DNA of 64,000 nucleotides from the NCBI RefSeq assembly GCF_030816075.1, contig NZ_JAUSXO010000001.1, forward strand, positions 2,418,001 to 2,482,000, read 5' to 3'. This document shows, in pieces, positions 37,205-51,073 of the stretch. Under the pieces are notes generated by a model, which saw nothing but the letters and a program-made list of their open reading frames with translations, did not search any database and was not told the DNA's origin. This DNA is from Arthrobacter agilis (GTDB lineage: Bacteria; Actinomycetota; Actinomycetes; Actinomycetales; Micrococcaceae). Both the position numbers and the translations under genes were made by a program. Position 1 is the first letter of the stretch; the number at the start of each line of letters is the position of its first letter.

Positions 37205-39319
37205 CTACTCGCCGCGCGTCTTCTGGATGATCTCGTCGGCCACTGCCTTCGGGACCTCCGAGTAGCTGTCGAACTGCATGGAGTACACGGCACGGCCCTG
37301 GGTCTTGGACCGCAGGTCGCCGATGTAGCCGAACATGCCCGACAGGGGCACGTGGGCGCGGATGACCTTCACACCGCTCGCGTCCTCCATGGACTGCATC
37401 TGGCCACGGCGGGAGTTCAGGTCACCGATGACTTCACCCATGTATTCCTCAGGGGTGCGGACCTCGACGTCCATGAGGGGCTCGAGCAGCACGGGCTGTG
37501 CCATGCGCGCGGCCTCCTTGAACGCCATGCGGCCGGCGATCTTGAACGCCATCTCCGAGGAGTCGACGTCGTGGTAGGCACCGTCGAGCAGGGTCGCCTT
37601 GATGCCGACCACGGGGTAGCCCGCGAGGACACCGTCGTTGAGTGCATCCTGGATGCCCGCGTCGACGCTCGGGATGTACTCGCGAGGCACGCGGCCACCG
37701 GTGACCTTGTTGTCGAACGAGTAGAGCTCGCCCTCGGACGTGTCCAGGGGTTCGATCGCGATCTGGATCTTCGCGAACTGGCCCGAGCCACCGGTCTGCT
37801 TCTTGTGCGTGTAGTCGTGCTTGGCGACCGCGCGCTTGATCGTCTCGCGGTAGGCGACCTGGGGCTTGCCCACGTTCGCCTCGACCTTGAACTCGCGGCG
37901 CATGCGGTCCACGAGGATGTCCAGGTGGAGCTCGCCCATGCCGGCGATGATCGTCTGTCCGGTGTCCTCGTTGAGGGACACCTGGAAGGTGGGATCCTCG
38001 GCCGACAGCTTCTGGATGGCTGTGGACAGCTTCTCCTGGTCGCCCTTGGTCTTCGGCTCGATGGCCACCGAGATCACGGGCTCCGGGAAGCTCATGGACT
38101 CGAGGACGATCTGGTTCGCCGAATCGGACAGGGTGTCACCGGTGGTGGTGTCCTTCAGGCCGATCGCCGCGTAGATGTGACCGGCGAGGGCTTCCTCGAC
38201 GGGGATCTCCTTGTTGGCGTGCATCTGGAACAGCTTCCCGATGCGCTCCTTCTTGGTCTTCGTGGAGTTCGTCACCTGCGTACCGGCCGAGATCTGGCCG
38301 GAGTAGACGCGGATGAAGGTCAGCTGCCCGAAGAAGGGGTGCGTGGCGACCTTGAACGCGAGGGCCGAGAACGGCTCTTCCGTGCTGGGCTTGCGCGTCA
38401 GCTCGACCTCTTCGTTCCGGGGATCGTGACCGATCATCGGGGGGACGTCCAGGGGCGAGGGCAGGTAGTCGATGACGGCGTCGAGCATCGGCTGCACGCC
38501 GCGGTTCTTGAACGCGGAGCCGCAGAGGATCGGGTAGAGCTCGGAGTTGATCGTCATCTTGCGGATGCCGGCCTTCAGCTCCTCGATGGTGATCTCTTCG
38601 CCCTCGAGGTACTTGTTCATGAGCTCGTCGGACGATTCGGCGACGGTCTCGACGAGCGTCGCGCGGTACTCCTCGGCCTTCGCCTGGAGATCGGCGGGGA
38701 TCTCCTGGATCTCGTACTTCGCGCCCATGGTCACGTCGCCCTTGGCATCGCCGGGCCACACGAGGGCACGCATGTAGAGCAAGTCGACGACGCCGATGAA
38801 GTCGTTCTCGGCACCGATGGGGAGCTGCAGCACGAGGGGCTTGGCACCCAGGCGGCTGATGATGGTGTCGACGGTGAAGTAGAAGTCGGCGCCCAGCTTG
38901 TCCATCTTGTTGACGAAGCAGATGCGGGGGACCTCGTACTTGTCGGCCTGACGCCAGACAGTCTCCGACTGGGGCTCGACGCCCTCCTTGCCGTCGAACA
39001 CGGCGACGGCGCCGTCGAGGACGCGCAGGGAGCGCTCCACCTCGACGGTGAAGTCGACGTGCCCGGGGGTGTCGATGATGTTGATCTGGTTGTTCTCCCA
39101 GAAGCAGGTCACGGCGGCAGACGTGATGGTGATGCCGCGCTCCTTCTCCTGTTCCATCCAGTCGGTGGTGGAGGCACCGTCGTGCGTCTCGCCGATCTTG
39201 TGGTTTACACCCGTGTAGAACAGGATGCGCTCGGTAGTAGTGGTCTTGCCGGCATCGATGTGGGCCATGATGCCGATGTTGCGGACCTTGTTGAGGTCGG
39301 TAAGCACGTCCTGTGCCAC
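37205..39319 (-). CDS. fusA: Elongation factor G
   Basis: A 704-residue translocase of full length. GTPase domain: G1 [20 protein letters not shown]3 [19 protein letters not shown]4 [10 protein letters not shown]. Domains II-V follow, with [31 protein letters not shown], and the domain IV tip sequence [20 protein letters not shown]. It follows rpsG in the conserved rpsL-rpsG-fusA-tuf order. Confidence 0.99.
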   Translation of the reverse strand: MAQDVLTDLNKVRNIGIMAHIDAGKTTTTERILFYTGVNHKIGETHDGASTTDWMEQEKERGITITSAAVTCFWENNQINIIDTPGHVDFTVEVERSLRVLDGAVAVFDGKEGVEPQSETVWRQADKYEVPRICFVNKMDKLGADFYFTVDTIISRLGAKPLVLQLPIGAENDFIGVVDLLYMRALVWPGDAKGDVTMGAKYEIQEIPADLQAKAEEYRATLVETVAESSDELMNKYLEGEEITIEELKAGIRKMTINSELYPILCGSAFKNRGVQPMLDAVIDYLPSPLDVPPMIGHDPRNEEVELTRKPSTEEPFSALAFKVATHPFFGQLTFIRVYSGQISAGTQVTNSTKTKKERIGKLFQMHANKEIPVEEALAGHIYAAIGLKDTTTGDTLSDSANQIVLESMSFPEPVISVAIEPKTKGDQEKLSTAIQKLSAEDPTFQVSLNEDTGQTIIAGMGELHLDILVDRMRREFKVEANVGKPQVAYRETIKRAVAKHDYTHKKQTGGSGQFAKIQIAIEPLDTSEGELYSFDNKVTGGRVPREYIPSVDAGIQDALNDGVLAGYPVVGIKATLLDGAYHDVDSSEMAFKIAGRMAFKEAARMAQPVLLEPLMDVEVRTPEEYMGEVIGDLNSRRGQMQSMEDASGVKVIRAHVPLSGMFGYIGDLRSKTQGRAVYSMQFDSYSEVPKAVADEIIQKTRGE

Positions 39320-39360
39320 GGTGTCTCCCTTTTGACGAGAATGGAGTTCTGCTGGCCTAG

Positions 39361-39396
39361 CGGCCGGACCGCCCCTTGTGGGTGGCGGCCCGGCCG
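39361..39396 (-). promoter_or_regulatory. Hairpin between rpsG and fusA
   Basis: CGGCCGG-A-CCGCC pairs with GGCGG-C-CCGGCCG around a 10-base loop, 10 bases after the rpsG stop. No U-tract. Likely a processing or attenuation site. Confidence 0.5.
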
Positions 39397-39406
39397 GGAG
39401 CCTGGG

Positions 39407-39877
39407 CTACCAGCGGTAGTGTGCGAAGGCCTTGTTGGACTCGGCCATCTTGTGGGTGTCCTCGCGGCGCTTGACTGCGGCACCGAGGCCGTTGGAGGCG
39501 TCGAGGATCTCGTTCTGCAGGCGCTCGGTCATCGTCTTCTCGCGGCGAGCCTTCGAGTAGCCGACGAGCCAGCGGAGGGCCAGGGCGGTCGAACGACCGG
39601 GCTTGACCTCGACGGGGACCTGGTAGGTCGCGCCACCGACACGGCGTGAGCGGACCTCGAGGGTCGGCTTCACGTTGTCCATGGCCTTCTTGAGGGCTGC
39701 GACGGGGTCGCCGCCGGACTTGGCGCGTGCACCTTCGAGGGCACCGTAGACGATGCGCTCCGCGGTGGACTTCTTGCCGTCGACGAGCACCTTGTTGATC
39801 AGCTGCGTGACCAGGGGCGAACCGTAGACGGGATCGACAACGAGCGGCCGCTTGGGGGCCGGGCCCTTACGAGGCAT
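39407..39877 (-). CDS. rpsG: 30S ribosomal protein S7
   Basis: A 156-residue S7: [60 protein letters not shown] and [13 protein letters not shown] at the end. One base after the rpsL stop. Confidence 0.98.
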   Translation of the reverse strand: MPRKGPAPKRPLVVDPVYGSPLVTQLINKVLVDGKKSTAERIVYGALEGARAKSGGDPVAALKKAMDNVKPTLEVRSRRVGGATYQVPVEVKPGRSTALALRWLVGYSKARREKTMTERLQNEILDASNGLGAAVKRREDTHKMAESNKAFAHYRW

Positions 39878-39878
39878 A

Positions 39879-40253
39879 TTACTTCTTCTCCATCTTCGCG
39901 CCGTAGCGGCTACGAGCCTGCTTGCGGTTCTTCACGCCCTGGGTATCCAGCGCGCCACGGACGATCTTGTAGCGGACACCGGGGAGGTCCTTCACACGGC
40001 CGCCGCGCACCAGCACGATGGAGTGTTCCTGAAGGTTGTGGCCGACACCCGGGATGTAGGCGGTCACTTCGATGCCACCGTTGAGGCGCACACGGGCGAC
40101 CTTGCGGAGAGCCGAGTTCGGCTTCTTCGGGGTGGTGGTGTACACGCGGGTGCAGACGCCGCGCTTCATGGGGCTGCCCTTGAGTGCGGGCGCCTTGGTC
40201 TTGGAGACCTTAGGTGACCGGCCCTTGCGGACCAGCTGGTTAATCGTAGGCAC
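39879..40253 (-). CDS. rpsL: 30S ribosomal protein S12
   Basis: A 124-residue S12: [59 protein letters not shown]. The two lysines whose change gives streptomycin resistance (in TPKKPNS and GRVKDLPG) are wild type. First gene of the str operon. Confidence 0.98.
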   Translation of the reverse strand: MPTINQLVRKGRSPKVSKTKAPALKGSPMKRGVCTRVYTTTPKKPNSALRKVARVRLNGGIEVTAYIPGVGHNLQEHSIVLVRGGRVKDLPGVRYKIVRGALDTQGVKNRKQARSRYGAKMEKK

Positions 40254-40571
40254 TTTCGTGTTCTCCGTAATGTCTGAAGATGAGTTTCCTGTCGCCCTAC
40301 TCCGCGGTCAGGGCGGCTTCGCAGGGCCGCACCATCCAGAGATCGGGATGATCAGTCGTTTGGCGCACCGCCGACGGACAACCTGCCGCAGAACGACTGT
40401 AGGCGTGCGAAAATGTGGCATTCGTTGTACAACCTACGTACAACACGGAGATACGTTTCGCAACGCCGATCCACTGCCACACAAACAATTGGTCCCCAGT
40501 CTACCAGAGATCGGGTGCCGGCCCGTGCGGGGAGCACCGTCCCCGTGTGGTAGGGCCCTCCGGCGGGAACG
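40254..40571. promoter_or_regulatory. Non-coding promoter region of the str operon
   Basis: About 320 bases with no supported gene. It contains a perfect palindrome GTTGTACAAC (40424-40433) beside a second CTACGTAC/GTACAACAC segment. On the minus strand TTGCGA, a 17-base spacer and TACGTA are a possible promoter overlapping these repeats, about 180 bases before rpsL. The assignment is weak. Confidence 0.4.
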
Positions 40572-40609
40572 GGGAAGGCCCCGGACCGAGGTCGGTCCGG
40601 GGCCTTCCC
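40572..40609 (-). terminator. Terminator of rpoBC
   Basis: A perfect 16-bp stem (GGGAAGGCCCCGGACC at 40572-40587 with 40594-40609) and a 6-base loop. A second 12-bp hairpin with a CGGA loop (40616-40643) lies between it and the rpoC stop. Neither has a clear U-tract, but the pair is placed and sized as a terminator. Confidence 0.75.
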
Positions 40610-40655
40610 AGGCAGGGTGGTGCCGGCCGGAGCCGGTACCACCGTCGCGGTCTTC

Positions 40656-43600
40656 CTAGCGGAAGTCGCTGTTGCCCATGTCGTAGTCGTCCAGCGGGAT
40701 GGCGTGGAACTCGGGGCTCATGCCACCCTCGACACCGGCGTAGTCGAAGTCGCTGAACGCGCTCGGACCGGTGAAGAGGTTCGCCTTGGCTTCCTCGGTG
40801 GGCTCGACCGTGACCTTCGTGTAGCGGTCCAGGCCGGTACCGGCCGGGATGAGCTTACCGATGATCACGTTCTCCTTGAGGCCGAGCAGCGGATCGCTCT
40901 TGCCTTCCATGGCGGCCTGCGTGAGGACACGCGTGGTCTCCTGGAAGGAAGCGGCCGACAGCCACGACTCGGTCGCGAGCGACGCCTTGGTGATACCCAT
41001 GAGCTCGGGCCGGCCGGAGGCCGGCTTCTTGCCCTCGGACACCACGCGGCGGTTCTCGTCCTCGAAGCGGCGACGCTCGGCCAGCTCACCGGGGAGCAGG
41101 TCCGACTCGCCGGACTCGATCACGGTGACGCGACGCAGCATCTGGCGGACGATGACCTCCACGTGCTTGTCGTGGATACCCACACCCTGGCTGCGGTACA
41201 CGCGCTGCACCTCGTCGACCAGGAACTCCTGGGCCTTGCGGGGGCCGAGGATACGCAGGATCTGCTTCGGGTCCACCGCACCGAAGACGAGCTGCTGCCC
41301 GACCTCGACGTGGTCCCCGTCGGCGACCAGGAGGCGCGCACGGCGCAGGACCGGGTACGCGATCTCCTCGGAACCGTCGTCGGGGGTGACCACCAGGCGG
41401 AGCTGCTTCTCGGCATCCTCGATGGTGACGCGCCCTGCGACCTCGGAGATCGGGGCGACACCCTTGGGGGTACGCGCCTCGAAAAGCTCCTGGATACGGG
41501 GCAGACCCTGGGTGATGTCCTCCGCGGAGGCCACACCGCCGGTGTGGAAGGTACGCATGGTCAGCTGCGTGCCGGGCTCACCGATCGACTGTGCGGCGAT
41601 GATGCCGACGGCCTCTCCGATGTCCACGGTCTTGCCGGTCGCGAGGGACCGGCCGTAGCAGAGCGCACACGTACCGACGCTGGACTCACAGGTCAGCACG
41701 GAGCGGACCTTGATGTCCGAGATACCCGCCTCGAACAGTTCACCGATGAGCACGTCTCCGACGTCGGAGCCCGCGGCAGCGAGCACCGCACCCTTCGAGT
41801 CGACGACGTCGGTGGCCAGCGTACGGGCGTAGGCCGAGTTCTCGACCTCCTCGTGCAGCACCAGCTCACCGTCGGCGTTCGGCACGGCGATGGTGACCTT
41901 CAGGCCACGCTCCGTCCCGCAGTCGTCCTCGCGGACGATGACGTCCTGGGAGACGTCGACCAGGCGACGGGTCAGGTAACCCGAGTTGGCCGTACGCAGG
42001 GCGGTGTCGGCGAGGCCCTTACGGGCACCGTGCGTGGCGATGAAGTACTCCAGGACCGACAGGCCCTCGCGGTACGAGGACTTGATCGGACGCGGGATGA
42101 TCTCGCCCTTCGGGTTGGCCACGAGGCCACGGATACCGGCGATCTGGCGGACCTGCAGCCAGTTACCACGGGCACCGGAGGACACCATGCGGTTGATGGT
42201 GTTGTCCTTCGGCATCGCGTCGCGCATCGAGGCGGCAACCTCGTTGGTCGCCTTGTTCCAGATGTCGATGAGCTCCTGGCGGCGCTCCTCGTCGGCGATG
42301 AGGCCCTTGTCGAACTGCGACTGGACCTTGGCGGCCTGCGTCTCGTAGCCCTCCATGATGCCGGCCTTGTTGATCGGCGCGGAGATGTCCGAGATCGCGA
42401 CGGTGACGCCCGAGCGGGTCGCCCAGTAGAAACCGGCGTCCTTCAGGTTGTCCAGCGTCGCCGCCGTGACCACCTTCGGGTAGCGCTCGGCGAGGTCGTT
42501 GACGATCGTCGAGAGCTGGCCCTTGTCGGCGACCTTCTCCACCCAGGGGTAGTCCTCGGGGAGGGTGTCGTTGAACAGGACCTGCCCGAGGGAGGTCTCG
42601 ATCAGCGCGGGGGTACCGGGCTCCCAGCCCTCGGGCGCAGCGATATCGGCGCTGGGCACGAAGCGGGGGACGCGGATCCGGACGACCGAGTTCAGGTGCA
42701 GCTCACCGGCGTCGTGGGCCATGATGGCCTCCGACGGGCTGGTGAAGACGCGACCCTCGCCGGCACTCCCCTCACGCTTGGTGGTGAGGTGGTGCAGACC
42801 GATGATCATGTCCTGCGAGGGCAGGGTGACCGGACGGCCGTCGGACGGCTTCAAGATGTTGTTCGAGGAGAGCATCAGGATGCGCGCCTCGGCCTGGGCC
42901 TCGGGGCTCAGCGGCAGGTGCACCGCCATCTGGTCGCCGTCGAAGTCCGCGTTGAACGCACCGCAGACCAGCGGGTGGAGCTGGAGTGCCTTGCCTTCGA
43001 CGAGCTGCGGCTCGAACGCCTGGATGCCGAGGCGGTGCAGGGTGGGTGCACGGTTCAGCAGCACGGGGTGCTCGGTGATGATCTCTTCGAGGACGTCCCA
43101 GACCTGGGGGCGGTACCGCTCGACCATGCGCTTGGCGCTCTTGATGTTCTGCGCGTGGTTGAGGTCCACCAGGCGCTTCATCACGAACGGCTTGAAGAGC
43201 TCCAGGGCCATCTGCTTGGGCAGACCACACTGGTGCAGCTTCAGCTGCGGGCCGACGACGATGACCGAACGGCCCGAGTAGTCGACGCGCTTGCCGAGGA
43301 GGTTCTGGCGGAAACGACCCTGCTTGCCCTTCAGCATGTCCGAGAGGGACTTCAGGGGACGGTTGCCCGGTCCGGTGACGGGACGGCCACGACGGCCGTT
43401 GTCGAACAGGGAGTCGACCGCTTCCTGCAGCATGCGCTTCTCGTTGTTCACGATGATCTCGGGCGCACCGAGATCGAGCAGGCGCTTGAGGCGGTTGTTC
43501 CTGTTGATGACGCGGCGGTACAGGTCGTTCAGGTCGGACGTCGCGAAACGGCCACCGTCGAGCTGGACCATCGGGCGCAGTTCCGGCGGGATCACCGGCA

Positions 43601-44549
43601 CGGCGTCGAGGACCATGCCCAGGGGGCTGTTCGTCGTCGTCAGGAACGCGTTGACCACCTTGAGGCGCTTCAGGGCGCGCGTCTTCCGCTGGCCCTTGCC
43701 GTTCTGGATGATGTCGCGCAGCAGCTCGGCCTCGGCGGGCATGTCGAAGTTCTCGAGGCGCTTCTTGATCGCCTCGGCACCCATGGAGCCCTCGAAGTAC
43801 AGTCCGTAGCGGTCGCGCAGTTCGCGGTACAGGCCTTCGTCACCCTCGAGGTCGGCGACCTTGAGGCTCTTGAAGCGCTCCCACACCTGGACGAGGCGCT
43901 CGATGTCGGCGTCGGCGCGCTTGCGGACGTTCGCCATCTGGCGGTCGGCCGAGTCGCGGGCCTTCTTCTTGTCGGCGGCCTTCGCACCTTCGCCTTCGAG
44001 GCGGGCGAGCTCGTCCTCGAGGTCCTTGGCGATCGCGGCGATGTCGGAGTCGCGCTGGTCCGTCATCTGCTTCTTCTCGAGGTCGTGCTCGGCCTGGAGG
44101 TTCGGCAGTTCGGCGTGGCGGTTCTCCTCGTCGACCGACGTGATCATGTAGGCGGCGAAGTAGATGACCTTCTCGAGGTCCTTGGGAGCGAGATCGAGGA
44201 GGTAGCCGAGGCGCGAGGGGACGCCCTTGAAGTACCAGATGTGCGTGACGGGAGCAGCGAGCTCGATGTGGCCCATGCGCTCACGGCGCACCTTGGCACG
44301 CGTCACCTCGACGCCGCAGCGCTCACAGATGATGCCCTTGAAGCGCACGCGCTTGTACTTGCCGCAGTAGCACTCCCAGTCCCGGGACGGGCCGAAGATC
44401 TTCTCGCAGAAGAGGCCGTCCTTCTCGGGCTTGAGCGTGCGGTAGTTGATGGTTTCCGGCTTCTTGACCTCACCGTACGACCAGCCACGGATTTCATCCG
44501 CGGTGGCGAGGCCGATCTGCATGAGGCCGAAGGAGGATTCGCTGGACAT
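40656..44549 (-). CDS. rpoC: DNA-directed RNA polymerase beta' subunit
   Basis: A 1297-residue beta' subunit. Zinc finger [11 protein letters not shown]...CERCGVEV near the N-terminus, the catalytic [15 protein letters not shown] loop, the bridge-helix and trigger-loop region (around [14 protein letters not shown] and [20 protein letters not shown]), and the second zinc site ([15 protein letters not shown]). It lies 186 bases after rpoB, a spacer with hairpin potential. Confidence 0.99.
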   Translation of the reverse strand: MSSESSFGLMQIGLATADEIRGWSYGEVKKPETINYRTLKPEKDGLFCEKIFGPSRDWECYCGKYKRVRFKGIICERCGVEVTRAKVRRERMGHIELAAPVTHIWYFKGVPSRLGYLLDLAPKDLEKVIYFAAYMITSVDEENRHAELPNLQAEHDLEKKQMTDQRDSDIAAIAKDLEDELARLEGEGAKAADKKKARDSADRQMANVRKRADADIERLVQVWERFKSLKVADLEGDEGLYRELRDRYGLYFEGSMGAEAIKKRLENFDMPAEAELLRDIIQNGKGQRKTRALKRLKVVNAFLTTTNSPLGMVLDAVPVIPPELRPMVQLDGGRFATSDLNDLYRRVINRNNRLKRLLDLGAPEIIVNNEKRMLQEAVDSLFDNGRRGRPVTGPGNRPLKSLSDMLKGKQGRFRQNLLGKRVDYSGRSVIVVGPQLKLHQCGLPKQMALELFKPFVMKRLVDLNHAQNIKSAKRMVERYRPQVWDVLEEIITEHPVLLNRAPTLHRLGIQAFEPQLVEGKALQLHPLVCGAFNADFDGDQMAVHLPLSPEAQAEARILMLSSNNILKPSDGRPVTLPSQDMIIGLHHLTTKREGSAGEGRVFTSPSEAIMAHDAGELHLNSVVRIRVPRFVPSADIAAPEGWEPGTPALIETSLGQVLFNDTLPEDYPWVEKVADKGQLSTIVNDLAERYPKVVTAATLDNLKDAGFYWATRSGVTVAISDISAPINKAGIMEGYETQAAKVQSQFDKGLIADEERRQELIDIWNKATNEVAASMRDAMPKDNTINRMVSSGARGNWLQVRQIAGIRGLVANPKGEIIPRPIKSSYREGLSVLEYFIATHGARKGLADTALRTANSGYLTRRLVDVSQDVIVREDDCGTERGLKVTIAVPNADGELVLHEEVENSAYARTLATDVVDSKGAVLAAAGSDVGDVLIGELFEAGISDIKVRSVLTCESSVGTCALCYGRSLATGKTVDIGEAVGIIAAQSIGEPGTQLTMRTFHTGGVASAEDITQGLPRIQELFEARTPKGVAPISEVAGRVTIEDAEKQLRLVVTPDDGSEEIAYPVLRRARLLVADGDHVEVGQQLVFGAVDPKQILRILGPRKAQEFLVDEVQRVYRSQGVGIHDKHVEVIVRQMLRRVTVIESGESDLLPGELAERRRFEDENRRVVSEGKKPASGRPELMGITKASLATESWLSAASFQETTRVLTQAAMEGKSDPLLGLKENVIIGKLIPAGTGLDRYTKVTVEPTEEAKANLFTGPSAFSDFDYAGVEGGMSPEFHAIPLDDYDMGNSDFR

Positions 44550-44647
44550 ATGGTCCCTGTTCTCTCTTTGTTCTCTAAATTCTTGAAGTCTTGTGGGGTG
44601 CGGCGAAGGGCCAGGCCCGCACCGGTCCAGGGAGGTGCCCGGAGGAA

Positions 44648-44673
44648 GGCGGCCTTAATATTTCAAGGCCGCC
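44648..44673 (-). promoter_or_regulatory. Hairpin in the rpoB-rpoC spacer
   Basis: GGCGGCCTT (44648-44656) pairs with AAGGCCGCC (44665-44673) around an AT-rich 8-base loop. The next bases can form a competing GGCGGCC stem. This may adjust the rpoB:rpoC ratio or be an RNase site. Confidence 0.45.
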
Positions 44674-44735
44674 CGCGGCCGCCAGAAATTTCGTGGCCGC
44701 CGTTCCGGGTACCGGACTGGACCGGTACGCGATAC

Positions 44736-48245
<3,510 letters not shown>

Positions 48246-48554
48246 GAGGGATCCTTCCACAGACCGTCAGGCTTGTCAGCGCTTTCGCCTCAGCACCGCC
48301 ACCGCAGTATGCTGCGGGGATCTCAGTGCTCACCGGGTCTGCTCGCGCCCTTCCCCACCAGGAGGCCAGGTCAACGACGAGAGCAGAGCAAAGCCCACCG
48401 CTATATGAAGGCTGAGGTTTAGAGGGAAGACGCAAAGAACTACATTACGCCACCCACGGCGTAATGTCCAATACCCCTCTCCCCTTCGTGCGTCAAGCCC
48501 GCCGCGCCTCGTGGGGAGGAAGTGAGGGCGGTACCCTCCGGCCGCCGGGGAGAC
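48246..48554. other. Non-coding region upstream of rpoB
   Basis: A 309-base gap between the crtI stop and rpoB. It holds the rpoB promoter with an overlapping inverted repeat (below) and otherwise a leader of about 190 bases in which I see no gene. Confidence 0.6.
48442..48471 (-). promoter_or_regulatory. rpoB promoter candidate overlapped by a perfect 10-6-10 inverted repeat
   Basis: ACATTACGCC (48442-48451) and GGCGTAATGT (48458-48467) are exact inverted copies separated by six bases. On the minus strand TTGGAC (-35), 18 bases, and TAATGT (-10) span the same repeat, so each half of the repeat covers one promoter element. A dimeric repressor site is a natural reading, but no regulator is known from this window. 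Confidence 0.55.
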
Positions 48555-50177
48555 CTAGCGGGCTGCCGGCTCCGGCAGCGGCCCCGTGCTGGTGTCACCC
48601 CGCAGCCGCTTGACGATGAGCTCCGCGCTGATCAGGCACATGGGGATGCCGATCCCCGGCACGGTGGAGCTGCCGGCGTAGAACAGGTTGTCGACCTTCG
48701 CGCTCCGGTTGGAGCCCCGGAAGAACGCGCTCTGCTTCAGGATGTGCGCCGGTCCGAGCGAGGTGCCGCGCCAGGCGTTGAGATCGTCCGCGAAGTCCTG
48801 CGGACCGTAGCTGCGGCGCAGGACGACGCGCTCCGCGAGATCCGGGATGCCGGCCCACGTGGCGATCTGCCCGATGACGGCGTCGGCGATCTCCTCCACC
48901 CGGGCGTCTCCCCCGCCCGCCAGGCCTCCCCTGCCGATCGTCACGTCGGCCGGGATGGGCACGAGGACGAAGACGTTCTCATGGCCCTCCGGCGCCACGG
49001 AGTCGTCGGTGGCGCTGGGCCGGCAGACGTACAGCGACGCCGGCGAGGGGACGGAGGTCTCCTTGCCGAAGATCCGGCCGAAGTTGTCGCGCCAGTCGGT
49101 GGTGAACAGCAGCGTGTGGTGCTCGAGCTGCGGCAGCCCGCCCCGGACGCCCAGGTAGAGCAGGAGGGCGCTCGGCCCGGGGACGCGCTTCTCCCAGTAC
49201 GTCTCCGGGTAGGTCTGCAGGCCGGTCGGCAGCAGCGTGGTCTCGGTGTGGTGGAGGTCCGCGGCGGAGACGACGATGTCGGCACCGATGGACGTCGTGG
49301 TGCCGCCGCTGCGGTAGGTGACCGCGCGCACGCTGGCCGCCCGGCGATCGAGCGGGGAGCGTCCGGGGGTGCGGTGGTCGGTGTCGATCGCGGTGACGTC
49401 GGCGCCCGTGCGGATCTCGACGCCGGCAGCCACGGCGACGCGGCGCATCGCCTCGATGAGGGTGGTGAAGCCCCCCATGGGGTAGAGCACGCCGTCATCG
49501 AGGTCGAGGTGGCTCATGAGGTGGTACATGCTCGGCGCGTCGAAGGGCGAGCTGCCGAGGAACACGGCCGGGTAGCCGAGGATCTGCCGGATGCGGGGAT
49601 CCGTGAAGCGCTTCTCGACGAAGGACTGCAGTGGCTGCAGCAACAGCGCACCGATGCGTGGGAGCCGCTTCAGGACATCGGGGCGCAGGAACGGCAGGAA
49701 CGACTGGTAGGTCGAGTAGAGGAAGCGCTTCTTGGCGATCTCGTAGGCGTCCTCGGCCGAGTCGAGGTACCGGGAGAGCTGCTCCCCCGCTCCGGCCTCC
49801 AGGGATTCGAAGAGCTTCGTGACGGCCTCGCGGTCCGCGGGCACGTCGACGGTGTCGAGCCCGTCCTCGAAGACCACGCGGTAGCCCGGGTCGAGCTTCA
49901 CGAGGTCGAGCTGCTCGTCGGCGCTCGTGCCCATCAGCTTGAAGAAGTGGTCGATGACCTCGGGCATCAGGTACCAGGAGGGACCGGTGTCGAAGCGGAA
50001 GCCGTCCTGTTCCCAGGACCCCGCGCGGCCGCCGACCCGGTCGCGCTTCTCCAGCAGCGTGACGCGGTGGCCCTCCCGCGCCAGCAGGGCTGCGGTGGCC
50101 AGGCCGCCGATCCCGCCGCCGATGACGACGACGTCCTGTCCGCCCACCCGGGAACGCTCGCTCTGCTGTGCGGTCAT
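48555..50177 (-). CDS. crtI: Phytoene desaturase
   Basis: A 540-residue FAD-dependent CrtI that introduces double bases into phytoene, usually to give lycopene. N-terminal dinucleotide fold VVVIGGGIGGLATAALLA followed by GGRAGSWEQDGFRFDTGPSW, and the C-terminal bacterial-type signature DNLFYAGSSTVPGIGIPMCL. ATGA overlap with crtB. No cyclase or elongase gene follows; the next gene downstream is rpoB. The number of desaturation steps cannot be read from sequence. Confidence 0.96.
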   Translation of the reverse strand: MTAQQSERSRVGGQDVVVIGGGIGGLATAALLAREGHRVTLLEKRDRVGGRAGSWEQDGFRFDTGPSWYLMPEVIDHFFKLMGTSADEQLDLVKLDPGYRVVFEDGLDTVDVPADREAVTKLFESLEAGAGEQLSRYLDSAEDAYEIAKKRFLYSTYQSFLPFLRPDVLKRLPRIGALLLQPLQSFVEKRFTDPRIRQILGYPAVFLGSSPFDAPSMYHLMSHLDLDDGVLYPMGGFTTLIEAMRRVAVAAGVEIRTGADVTAIDTDHRTPGRSPLDRRAASVRAVTYRSGGTTTSIGADIVVSAADLHHTETTLLPTGLQTYPETYWEKRVPGPSALLLYLGVRGGLPQLEHHTLLFTTDWRDNFGRIFGKETSVPSPASLYVCRPSATDDSVAPEGHENVFVLVPIPADVTIGRGGLAGGGDARVEEIADAVIGQIATWAGIPDLAERVVLRRSYGPQDFADDLNAWRGTSLGPAHILKQSAFFRGSNRSAKVDNLFYAGSSTVPGIGIPMCLISAELIVKRLRGDTSTGPLPEPAAR

Positions 50178-51073
50178 GCCGTCCTCTCCTGCGCGGTGGC
50201 TTCCGGTATCGCGCGACCGGTGAAGGCTTGCGCCAGGATGCGGAACTTCACCGGGTTGGGGACCCGGATGCGTGCTCGGAGGAGCTCGGAGGCGGGGGTG
50301 CGCCGGAGCCGGGCCGCGAGTTCGGTGAACAGGCCCTGGGCGAGGGCGACGGCGCGGCGGGGCGTGGCGGGCAGGCCCGGGAGCGCGGCGGCGGAGATCC
50401 GCAGGTCCTCATCGATGTCGTCGAGCAGGCGGATCTTGTCTGCCTCGCCGAAACTGCCGGGGCGGACGCCCGGGAAGTAGCTGCGCCCGAGGGTCGAGAA
50501 GTCCTCTGCGAGGTCGCGCAGGAAGTTGATCTTCTGGAAGGCGGCGCCGAGGTGCCGCGCCCCGTCCACGAGGACGGCGTCCTGCTCGGGGGTCACCGGC
50601 CGTCCGACGAGGAAGGCCTTCAGGCACATGAGCCCGACGACCTCGGCCGACCCGTACACGTACAGGTCGAAGGACTCGGGGGTGTGCTCGCGCTGGGTGA
50701 TGTCCGCGCGCATCGAGGCGAAGAAGGGCCGCGTGAGGTCCGTGCCGATCCCGGTGCTCCTCGCCGTCACCGCGAAGGCGTGCACCACGAGGTTGGCGCT
50801 GTACCCGGTGGCCATCGCCTGCTCGGCCTCGCGCTCGAGGTCGTCGAGGAGCCGTTCCACCCCGGCGGCCGGGACGCCCGCCCCGGCCGCGGCGCCGTCG
50901 ACGATCTCGTCGGCCACGCGGACGAGCGCGTACACCGCCTCGATGTGCGCACGCGTGGCGCGGTCCAGGGTGCGCGCGGCCAGTCCGAAGGACGTCGAGT
51001 AGGAGCGGATCACCTCGGCGGAGGTCCGATAGGCGGCAGCGTCGTAGCGCGCGAGGGAGTCCCGGACGCCCAC
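50174..51073 (-). CDS. crtB: Phytoene synthase
   Basis: A 299-residue squalene/phytoene synthase joining two geranylgeranyl diphosphates. First aspartate-rich motif VRVADEIVDG (residues 51-60), the YVYGSAEVVGLMCL helix and the second motif FQKINFLRDLAEDF. GTG start directly after the crtE stop; crtI overlaps its stop. The three genes form a tight operon. Confidence 0.96.
   Translation of the reverse strand: MGVRDSLARYDAAAYRTSAEVIRSYSTSFGLAARTLDRATRAHIEAVYALVRVADEIVDGAAAGAGVPAAGVERLLDDLEREAEQAMATGYSANLVVHAFAVTARSTGIGTDLTRPFFASMRADITQREHTPESFDLYVYGSAEVVGLMCLKAFLVGRPVTPEQDAVLVDGARHLGAAFQKINFLRDLAEDFSTLGRSYFPGVRPGSFGEADKIRLLDDIDEDLRISAAALPGLPATPRRAVALAQGLFTELAARLRRTPASELLRARIRVPNPVKFRILAQAFTGRAIPEATAQERTA

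Noticed and set aside
36992..39649. An 885-codon plus-strand frame opposite fusA and rpsG
   Set aside because: It is a mirror of high-GC coding sequence and crosses several real genes without any domain.
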